From contig JAKQHK010000132.1 of the NCBI GenBank assembly GCA_029573015.1, positions 1 to 42,321 of the forward strand: DNA of 42,321 nucleotides, read 5' to 3'. Source of the stretch: a bacterium. GTDB lineage: Bacteria > Patescibacteriota > CG2-30-54-11. A program made the position numbers and the translations under genes. Shown here piece after piece: positions 35,102 to 42,321 of the stretch (position 1 is the stretch's first letter; the number at the start of each line of letters is the position of its first letter). The notes below the pieces were generated by a model. It searched no databases, had not been told where the DNA came from, and saw only the letters and a list, made by a program, of their open reading frames with translations.

Positions 35102-35317
35102 CTATGCTTCTGCCGGGGCTTCCGGGATGATAATCCAGGCAATGATATAGGCGATGATACCTGACCCGCCCGCCAGGGTGAAAAATAACCAAAGGATACG
35201 AATAAGCGAAGGATCGCTGTTAAAATACTCGGCGATACCAGCACATACCCCGGCAATCATCTGGTCTGATCGGGAACGGTATAATCGTTTTACTGGCTGT
35301 GACATATAATTCTCCAT
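35102..35317 (-). CDS. Small PspC-domain protein
   Basis: KRLYRSRSDQMIAGVCAGIAEYFNSDPSLIRILWLFFTLAGGSGIIAYIIAWIIIPEAP. Confidence 0.92.
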   Translation of the reverse strand: MENYMSQPVKRLYRSRSDQMIAGVCAGIAEYFNSDPSLIRILWLFFTLAGGSGIIAYIIAWIIIPEAPAEA

Positions 35318-37281
35318 TATTCTATATCTATGGAACCAGTTTCAGTACTGAGAATAAACTCCGGACGTTCCCCGCCTTTATCCACATCGTATCCGTTGTC
35401 TGCCCCTCCGACATCCGTGCTTATGGAAAAAATGGGATTCAACCCGCGCGGCAGCTCAAGATCGATGCTTCCGACATCGGTGGAAAATCGATATTGTTCT
35501 CCATCTTTTACCGTAAACAGGGAAATATCCAGAGAACCGACATTCGCGATTATCTCCAGCTCGCCTGCATGACCGATCACTTCGATAGCTCCGACGTTAT
35601 TGCGGATCACACCCCGAAACTGACAATCCCGTACTGATACTGAGCCTGTTTCAGTACTGACCTCAGCCCAGTCAACCGCCACGTCTTCCAGTACTATACT
35701 TCCGACATTACCGGTAATCTTAAGCGTGGATGTTGAGGTGCTTTTCTCCTCCTGTACTGCTGCGGGCAATACACCCTTTGCATCTGCTCCGGTAACCGTC
35801 TCTTCAGCTGTATCCACAGTTTCTGGTGCAGCTTGACCCGCATCCCCGCTACCCGCTTCTACACGCCCAACCGGAGGCTCAAAATCCTCCACTATGATCC
35901 CGCCGACTTCTGCGTACAAAACCGTTTCTTCTGCCCAGCTGTCATTCAACTGCACAGATCCGACCGTATTCGTGATTTCCAGATATGCACTTTGCACATC
36001 AGTAACTTCACTTGTACCCAATGGATTACTGATGATCAAGTCGGTATGCTCCGGAACAGCTATCTCATAGGTCAGTGTTTCAAAATGGCTGGTCCAGCGC
36101 CGGTTCCACTCCGAACCAACCGTAATCTTTCCGGTCGCAATGTCCACGTCTGTTTGTATGTTCTGGGCATGATTGCGTGCCTGCTCCCGCGTCCAGCCGC
36201 GTGCCTGCCTGATCTCACGTATTTCGATTTCTTCTCTATCGGGTTCGCCGATAACCCGAATAATTGTTGCCAGACTGCTATCTGCAACGGTAATTTCCAA
36301 AGACTCGGCAGCCGGCATGAACCGGGTATTCACGACTTCTCCACCTGCCATATTACTTAATCCTACATAACTTCCACCGAGACAAAGCAGACCGAACGAT
36401 GCCACCGCCGCAATCCCCAGCCATCTCCAGGTACGACCACGCAGGATAAACCTGCGGAAATGAACACGCATGAGAAAACTGATGAAGGCAAGGAAAAAAA
36501 ACAGGCAGATCAAACCGAGCGCTCCGCTCAGTACCGGAGTCCAAAATCCGAGAATATTGATATAGCTGAACCGGAAGATGGATGCCGGAGCCGCCAGCCA
36601 GACAAACGGCAATGCAAAAAAGACAATTGTTAAAACAAGCAGGGTAATAAAAATCGGCAGATACACTGCAACGACTAGAAGGATATACAAGAATACCAAA
36701 CAGATACGTCCGATAACCCGCCATACCGGATGAGCCCTACGGATAGTTTCAGCCCCTGTTACGCTGGGATGATCTTCTTTTTCCAGGGTGTCTCCCTCAG
36801 GAACAATTGCCCAGAGAGCGATGTAGAGCAAGACAGGAAAGCCCATGCCTGCCAGCGTCAGAACTACGAACAGGATACGCACGATCACCACATCAATATG
36901 AAAGTAGTTGGCAATACCGAGGGCAACCCCGGCGAAAACTTTTCCTTCGCGTGCCCGCCTGAGTTTCCTGACCGGGCTCAACCCCCGCACGCCTTCCTCG
37001 GTCGTAATCTCGGAAAAATATTCTTCCGGTTCGCCGAGGTCGCCGAGGACTTCCAGGGTGGTCTGGGCATCAAGCGTATCAAGCTTGGTTTTATCCTTCT
37101 TGAGCTTTGCTTCCAGGGCATTATAGAGATGCTCCTTGATGTCGCGCACCAGTTCGGTGCTGTCTTCTCCTGACAGCGTCCCGGCTTTGGCTTCCAGCCT
37201 GCTCACATACGCATCAAGCACCTGACGCGCTTCTTTGGTCATAGACAGATCGCTGAATATCTGGTTCTTGATTTCCGTCAT
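35317..37281 (-). CDS. HAAS-like + PspC + multi-TM + DUF4097/LiaF-like beta-rich C-terminus
   Basis: N-terminal LVRDIKEHLYNALEAK..LGEPEEYFSEI; PspC RRAREGKVFAGVALGIANYFHIDVVIVRILFVVLTLAGMG..LYIALWAIVPE; repeated beta-rich segments (IEVIGHAGELEIIANVGSLDISLF..FSTDVGSIDLELPRGL). Stop/start overlap with 35102-35317. Confidence 0.85.
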   Translation of the reverse strand: MTEIKNQIFSDLSMTKEARQVLDAYVSRLEAKAGTLSGEDSTELVRDIKEHLYNALEAKLKKDKTKLDTLDAQTTLEVLGDLGEPEEYFSEITTEEGVRGLSPVRKLRRAREGKVFAGVALGIANYFHIDVVIVRILFVVLTLAGMGFPVLLYIALWAIVPEGDTLEKEDHPSVTGAETIRRAHPVWRVIGRICLVFLYILLVVAVYLPIFITLLVLTIVFFALPFVWLAAPASIFRFSYINILGFWTPVLSGALGLICLFFFLAFISFLMRVHFRRFILRGRTWRWLGIAAVASFGLLCLGGSYVGLSNMAGGEVVNTRFMPAAESLEITVADSSLATIIRVIGEPDREEIEIREIRQARGWTREQARNHAQNIQTDVDIATGKITVGSEWNRRWTSHFETLTYEIAVPEHTDLIISNPLGTSEVTDVQSAYLEITNTVGSVQLNDSWAEETVLYAEVGGIIVEDFEPPVGRVEAGSGDAGQAAPETVDTAEETVTGADAKGVLPAAVQEEKSTSTSTLKITGNVGSIVLEDVAVDWAEVSTETGSVSVRDCQFRGVIRNNVGAIEVIGHAGELEIIANVGSLDISLFTVKDGEQYRFSTDVGSIDLELPRGLNPIFSISTDVGGADNGYDVDKGGERPEFILSTETGSIDIE

Positions 37282-37321
37282 GCGTTATTATCCGTATATT
37301 AAATAAATAGAAATAACTGCG

Positions 37322-37657
37322 TTATGCTTTCCAGGCAGCGAGAAGTTTTTTCATGCTGTCCATCATCTGTTTCCAGTCATGCACCATAGCATGTAATTTT
37401 TCGCTTCCTTTCTCAGTCAGCTGATAATATTTGCGGGGTGGTCCCTGCTGCGATTCCTCCCAGGAATAATCCACCAGACCTTCTTTGTGCAAGCGAGTCA
37501 GCAGGGGATAGAGTGTTCCCTGTACAACTTCCAGGCCGTACCGTTCGAGCTGAGTAATTATCTCATAACCATAGAGCGCTTTTTCTGTGATGAGCAATAA
37601 TACAGCTATCTCCAAAACTCCTTTGCGAAGTTGAACCGTATACTCCTGATCTGCCAT
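37322..37657 (-). CDS. PadR family transcriptional regulator
   Basis: LRKGVLEIAVLLLITEKALYGYEIITQLERYGLEVVQGTLYPLLTRLHKEGLVDYSWEESQQGPPRKYYQLTEKG. Confidence 0.95.
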   Translation of the reverse strand: MADQEYTVQLRKGVLEIAVLLLITEKALYGYEIITQLERYGLEVVQGTLYPLLTRLHKEGLVDYSWEESQQGPPRKYYQLTEKGSEKLHAMVHDWKQMMDSMKKLLAAWKA

Positions 37658-37682
37658 GTTGTGCCTTGTAGTATGTTATGAC

Positions 37683-37718
37683 ATGTATTATGTTATACAT
37701 AGTAGAAGGATTTGTCAA
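37683..37718 (-). promoter_or_regulatory. padR promoter with overlapping ATGTAT-N6-ATACAT operator
   Basis: Minus strand TTGACA (37718-37713), about 17 bp to a weak -10 (TAACAT) lying inside the perfect inverted repeat ATGTAT-N6-ATACAT (37683-37700). Confidence 0.65.
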
Positions 37719-37749
37719 GTATGCTTTCGTTCTCTATTTTTACTATATA

Positions 37750-39207
37750 TTAGAACTCATAAATATCCATCGGTACTTTTGCGAGTGCCTTATTTCTGGC
37801 GAATTTCTTGAGTTCTTCTTGAACAGAAGCGGATTGCCAATCAATGCCATACAAGCTTACAGGAAATAACTGTTCAAGAAATATGAGTAGCTGCCCAAGC
37901 TTGTACTCCTCATGCGTTGCTGATCCAATCATACGTTCCACCGCAGGACCGGGATTCGGCGAACCAACTCTTTCCCGTATCCAGTCAATCTGAACTTCAA
38001 ATCGATTCCCGCTTGGACTCACCGCCCATAATTTCAGAATCTGTGTCCTGCTCGATGGATTGGGAGCGTCCTTTGTCCATGACAATTTGCTCGCTTGATC
38101 CGGACGCAACGGCTTATTCTCAAGAGTTTTTTCTACTTTGCGCTTTAGCTCTGGACTGCTAGCTTCCAATTGGAATGTATAATCAGGATTAGCTTGAGAC
38201 AATTTTGTTATTATAATAGGTATATCTGTTAATAATTCGACCAGTATCCTCGCACCGAAAATATTGTCCAGCTTCCTATGGCGTAAACGTTTAAATATAG
38301 CTGCACCAGTATCCTTTCTCCCTGCTCTACTCTCAAGAACCGCCCAGACAGAATCCATCGATCGTGCTCGTACTGATATATCAACAAGCTCTTCCCCTTC
38401 GAAAGGCCTATCGTCAACATTTAATACTCTTACTGCCCGACGCCTTAATCGTAAGACATCACCCTTACGATAAATGGGGATATGTATCTCCGTCTCGGCA
38501 GATAAAGACGAGCTGAACGATTTCCAAAAAGCCTGGAATTCCTTCCATTGTTCGTGAGTTATGGCCAGATCTATCCCGGGTATGACATACATAGTCCCGA
38601 ACAATCTGAGCAACTCATGCCATTGACGGCTAGAAGCTATGTCCATAGATCCACTCTGCTGCTGATTGCGCAGATCGTTGTAAAGCGCGAGCATCTTGAG
38701 CAATGACAAATTCTTTACCTCCTCCCGCATATCAAGTACTCGTCGGCGGTCTGGAGGAAGTTGCCTAACGATCCAAGCATGAAATTGATATGCCTCAGGT
38801 ACAAGCACATGATCCACATACTGCTCTGCAGTCAGACTGCTATCGCGTTCTCCCTGAAAAAACCTAGTATTGCTCGACCCTTTTCCCATCACTGTTGCCA
38901 ATCCCGGAAATAATTTACGCAACAATTCTCTGGTCTTATTTCGAGAAATACGATCGGATTCTTGTGGTGATTTGGCTAACTGATTCATAAGCTCTGCGCT
39001 CACCTTGTCGAGAACCGAAACGATATGAGCAAGAAGCCGCGTCTGATACTCTGCACCTTCTTCGCCTGCATCATTTTCTTGCCAGGCGACCCCCTTTTCC
39101 CCAGTATCAGTAATTGCCACCGGTCTGCCTGAATCATCAAAACCCAGGCAGGTATACTGCCCAGCTTCAACAAAGACTTTTAATATGCCCAAATCTGCAT
39201 CACTCAT
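37750..39207 (-). CDS. Uncharacterised 485-aa protein; C-terminal half possibly a divergent RelA/SpoT-like nucleotidyltransferase fold
   Basis: VDISVRARSMDSVWAVLESR...KRLRHRKLDNIFGARILVELLTDIPIIITKL...SGNRFEVQIDWIRERV...SATHEEYKLGQLL resembles RelA/SpoT synthetase patterns (R.K...S...K..., D-[IL]-x-G-x-R, E-[VI]-Q-[IV], H..YK). ATGA overlap with histidine kinase. Confidence 0.45.
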   Translation of the reverse strand: MSDADLGILKVFVEAGQYTCLGFDDSGRPVAITDTGEKGVAWQENDAGEEGAEYQTRLLAHIVSVLDKVSAELMNQLAKSPQESDRISRNKTRELLRKLFPGLATVMGKGSSNTRFFQGERDSSLTAEQYVDHVLVPEAYQFHAWIVRQLPPDRRRVLDMREEVKNLSLLKMLALYNDLRNQQQSGSMDIASSRQWHELLRLFGTMYVIPGIDLAITHEQWKEFQAFWKSFSSSLSAETEIHIPIYRKGDVLRLRRRAVRVLNVDDRPFEGEELVDISVRARSMDSVWAVLESRAGRKDTGAAIFKRLRHRKLDNIFGARILVELLTDIPIIITKLSQANPDYTFQLEASSPELKRKVEKTLENKPLRPDQASKLSWTKDAPNPSSRTQILKLWAVSPSGNRFEVQIDWIRERVGSPNPGPAVERMIGSATHEEYKLGQLLIFLEQLFPVSLYGIDWQSASVQEELKKFARNKALAKVPMDIYEF

Positions 39208-42113
39208 GCTAGGTATCCATTATCGTTCCTAATGCTATCATCTGTTTGCTCATTGACAATCGGCAGACTGCAGAAAAAACTGGTTCCTCTACCGATGGTG
39301 CTCATGCACCAGACATCGCCATGCATCTGCTTGACGAGCAGGGAAACAAGATAGAGACCAAGGCCAAGCCCCCCCTTGCGCTCATCCCGCCCCAGCGCTC
39401 CGCCGACCTGGGTAAACGGTTCAAACATATGTTCGAGAAATGCCGGCTCAATCCCTTTGCCGGTGTCAGCGATTTCCACGAGCAGGTGCGTTGCTTCCTG
39501 GGGCAGGACAACCTGCTTCCCCTGTTTTCCTCCGGCACGGTACTGCAGACGAACCATAACTTGACCCTCGCTTGTAGCATCAAACGCATTGTCCAGAAGT
39601 ACTGTACAGACTGTCATTACTGCTTTCTCGTTGGCAGTGATAAATACCGAGGCTAATTCTGTCTGGTTGTCAATCATGAACCGTACCCCTTCGGGAGCAC
39701 GCTGTCGATAGTGGACATCAAGCTGAGCCATGATCGCCATGATGTCAATGGCGCTCAAGGTAAGTCCATCCTCCTTGTGCTGCAGCTCGCTGATCTTGAT
39801 GATCTGCTGGATGCGGTCTGCCAACCGGTGGGCTGTTTTTTCCAGAATCCCGATCGTATCCGCAACCTCTTCAGGATTTTTCACCTCCCGCAGCTCGGCG
39901 ATATAGTTATTAAGCAGCAGCATCGGCGTCCGCAGTTCATGCCCGACTGTGGCAATGAAGGAATCCTTAGTATCGAGAAGCTGTAATTCTTCGGTGCGGT
40001 CATGGATGGTCAATACTGATCCGATAATAATCCCGTCAGCATTGAGCAAGGGGGAACAGGTAAGACTCGCGGGCAACGGCTTTTCAGCAAATTTACGGCG
40101 GCAGATCCAGTGATTTCCCTGATACCGTTTCCCTTTAGCTGTTGCTTCATAAAATGCTTCTGACTTCTCCGTACTTGCTTCAGTGTCAGTAACCAGAAAA
40201 GCCCCAAGGAAATTCTTGCCGACAAGCATGCTTTTCTTACCTTCGAACATGCGGTCTGCGACCTGATTACGCAGAGATATTTCACCCCGCTTGTCAAACA
40301 CGATCACTCCTTCTGATATGCTCTGGATCACGCCTGCCATGCTCTGTCTGTCCTTGAGTATCTGCTGGTAGGTAGCGGCATTATGCAGCGCGAATGCCAG
40401 CTGATACCTGATTTCGTCCAGCAGGCGCAGCTCGGCAGGAGTATAGTTTTTTTGTCCCAGTTTTCCGGATAGAAGGTAGAGACCGACCATCTCCTTTTCA
40501 AAATAAACCGGAATGATGATCTCCACCCCATGCTGTGCCAACACGGTTTCCTCGGGAGACATGTCAGACGGGTTTATGTGATACAACTGTTTCAACGCTT
40601 CACCGGCAAAAAGAAAATGATGCAACGCCGCGGTCATGGCAGTCGCATTGCGACTGTCCCCATCTTGGTTCAACAGCTGCAATTCATCAGCAGATACGCT
40701 GTAGGTATAGAGCCAGGCTTGACGTATGGCCAGCTTCTCCGGGACTTCTCCAAGCATAAGCTCGCGGATACGCGTATGCGTCGCGCCGACTGCCAGCTGC
40801 TCGCTCAGATAGGTCAACAGCGATTCAGCATCAACCGGATACAGGTGAAAGCGTTGAGAAAACTGTTCCCGAAGAATTCTGCGTGCCAGCCCGGTAACGC
40901 TCACAGCTACCAAAATACTGATCAGCGCTGCCGGTTCAAGGCTGGAGAGATGTGAAAGATCTCTAAACAGCAATTGTAAAAATACATAACTGCCACTATA
41001 GACTCCCAGAACCAAAAAACTGCTGAATGCAAATGCCACTGCTTTTTGTGTCAATGTATCAATAAGAAAAAGCTTGTATCGTATTAGCGCGATCGCTCCA
41101 GCCGAAAAGAAAAAGGTGCCGCTAATGAAAAAAACAGCACCTTCCAGCCTGACCGCATGAGAAGGCTGCAGCACAACAGCAACCCCGGCAGACACCATTG
41201 CCAAAAATAATCCCCAGAACAACCAGCGTAGCTGGGCACGTTTCACTGCCTGCTTCTCATGATAGTACGCCCAGCCCATACTGCATATGCCCAATAGCAC
41301 TAAAGTGGCCGGGACATAACAAGCTATACTGCAGGCAAAGAAAGAACCGGCCAGCGGATGCGTCAGGCTGGTCATCGTTATGGCTACAAGAAGAAAAAAA
41401 CTAATACTTCCCCATAAACGATATAGTACTGTTTCTCGCCTGCGATTATAGACAGGAGAGGGAAACTCGAGGGAGAACAGGAAAAAAAGCAGACCAGCTC
41501 CACCAAAAGAAATTCTCGACAGCATCGTCATAAGCGAACGCATGAACGCCGCTCCCTCAAAAGACAGATACGCTGAGCGGCTGGTTAACGGAACGCTTGC
41601 GACGAGCATCAGCAGATAGTAGATCCAGCTAGCTCTGTGCAGCGGTTTACGAATAACCACCAACAGGGCTATGACCATATAAACAATGAATGTCATGAAG
41701 TTCAACCAATGATGCTGCATATATGCCGGTATCCCGATTGTTTCCAGCTGCACTGGGACATCAGATGTCTGTCCCTCCCGCACGAGGGTGTAGACATGCG
41801 CCTCCCCGCTCTGCGGTCGGTCAGCATAAATCTCTGCCTCCAGCCAGTAGCTTGAACTATTTGATATCTCATAACCATCAATACTGGTCACGAGATCTCC
41901 TGCCCGGATCGTATCAGCGAGACTAGGAAGTATTGATTCCCGGACGTAAAAACCATCAGCCGTTAGCATACCTTCCAACCCGTCTGTCGGGGTGAAGGAT
42001 ATGATACCGACAACCGCAAGGTGCAGACAGAAAAACCCCAAGGCAATGCCAAATGCAAGCCCTTTTCTCTGCTTGATAGCTGTAGCTTTTTTGCTCTCTG
42101 ATCTTTGTGGCAT
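39204..42113 (-). CDS. Sensor histidine kinase: PDZ-like domain + multi-TM + GAF-like + PAS + HisKA/HATPase
   Basis: PDZ-like (SLADTIRAGDLVTSIDGYEISN), about 8 TM, PAS (MAGVIQSISEGVIVFDKRGEISLRNQVADRMFEG), H-box SFIATVGHELRTPM, N-box LLDNAFDAT, IADTGKGIEPAFLEHMFEPFTQ, GGLGLGLYLVSLLVKQMHG. Confidence 0.92.
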   Translation of the reverse strand: MPQRSESKKATAIKQRKGLAFGIALGFFCLHLAVVGIISFTPTDGLEGMLTADGFYVRESILPSLADTIRAGDLVTSIDGYEISNSSSYWLEAEIYADRPQSGEAHVYTLVREGQTSDVPVQLETIGIPAYMQHHWLNFMTFIVYMVIALLVVIRKPLHRASWIYYLLMLVASVPLTSRSAYLSFEGAAFMRSLMTMLSRISFGGAGLLFFLFSLEFPSPVYNRRRETVLYRLWGSISFFLLVAITMTSLTHPLAGSFFACSIACYVPATLVLLGICSMGWAYYHEKQAVKRAQLRWLFWGLFLAMVSAGVAVVLQPSHAVRLEGAVFFISGTFFFSAGAIALIRYKLFLIDTLTQKAVAFAFSSFLVLGVYSGSYVFLQLLFRDLSHLSSLEPAALISILVAVSVTGLARRILREQFSQRFHLYPVDAESLLTYLSEQLAVGATHTRIRELMLGEVPEKLAIRQAWLYTYSVSADELQLLNQDGDSRNATAMTAALHHFLFAGEALKQLYHINPSDMSPEETVLAQHGVEIIIPVYFEKEMVGLYLLSGKLGQKNYTPAELRLLDEIRYQLAFALHNAATYQQILKDRQSMAGVIQSISEGVIVFDKRGEISLRNQVADRMFEGKKSMLVGKNFLGAFLVTDTEASTEKSEAFYEATAKGKRYQGNHWICRRKFAEKPLPASLTCSPLLNADGIIIGSVLTIHDRTEELQLLDTKDSFIATVGHELRTPMLLLNNYIAELREVKNPEEVADTIGILEKTAHRLADRIQQIIKISELQHKEDGLTLSAIDIMAIMAQLDVHYRQRAPEGVRFMIDNQTELASVFITANEKAVMTVCTVLLDNAFDATSEGQVMVRLQYRAGGKQGKQVVLPQEATHLLVEIADTGKGIEPAFLEHMFEPFTQVGGALGRDERKGGLGLGLYLVSLLVKQMHGDVWCMSTIGRGTSFFCSLPIVNEQTDDSIRNDNGYLA

Positions 42114-42243
42114 TATTTTGTTTTTTAGAGCAAAACTTCATATAATTATACCAGTTTTTATATAAGAAAACCACAACAGGCGGTTATTATAATTGACACG
42201 TTGGATAAAATAGGGATGAGAACAATTAGCACAAGGAGAAACG

Positions 42244-42321
42244 ATGGGAGCGGAATTGTATCGAATAATCAGCACACCAAAACGTGCAATCAGGTGGTAT
42301 CAAAAGATACGTTGGCGAAAG
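42244..42321 (+). CDS. 5' end of an ORF running off the window (unknown product)
   Basis: AAGGAGAAACG SD followed by ATG (MGAELYRIISTPKRAIRWYQKIRWRK...), open to window end; TTGACA at 42193-42198. Confidence 0.55.
   Translation, partial: MGAELYRIISTPKRAIRWYQKIRWRK

Noticed and set aside
34981-35256. N-terminal extension of the HExGH membrane protein ORF up to 35256
   Set aside because: Would cross a strong terminator and overlap the small PspC gene; the downstream ATG at 34980 fits better.
1-42321. Recoded genetic code (UGA = Gly/Trp, as in some candidate phyla)
   Set aside because: TGA ends several well-delimited ORFs at natural positions (e.g. 16788, 25210, 26629).

Overview
Bacterial chromosomal window, standard genetic code (TGA clearly ends several conserved ORFs). 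It is mostly core and household genes, with a few accessory-looking patches. Order: 3' end of pnp; DUF3352-like zinc-ribbon protein; a Lon-type AAA+ ATPase lacking both the Lon N-domain and the S16 protease domain; RNase J; FtsK; two convergent glycosyltransferase-type genes; a NusB–NadM (archaeal-type NMN adenylyltransferase) fusion; rplS-rnhB-yraN; flavodoxin; ABC exporter; HEAT-like protein; SDR; two Nudix hydrolases around an AmrS-like radical SAM enzyme; acylphosphatase; SPFH and bPH membrane proteins; tandem PilT-like ATPases; polysaccharide deacetylase; OFA-type MFS; RseP-like site-2 protease; a GIY-YIG cassette between REP-like repeats; O-antigen ligase/TPR protein; tRNA-Gly(TCC) in a repeat-rich locus; an Rrf2/NikR/ferritin metal-redox cluster; a HExGH membrane protein; a PadR/PspC envelope-stress operon; and a PDZ/7TM/PAS histidine kinase translationally coupled to a protein whose C-terminal half looks like a divergent RelA/SpoT fold. 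Strongest leads: (1) the NusB–NadM fusion, (2) the histidine kinase plus RelA/SpoT-like pair with no response regulator, (3) the protease-less Lon, (4) a possible three-way-junction RNA leader upstream of RNase J, (5) the tRNA-Gly locus with a duplicated 3' end and tandem hairpin repeats. The gene set and style suggest a Patescibacteria-like or other uncultured lineage, but this is a weak inference. All family calls were made by eye from motifs; no database search was run.
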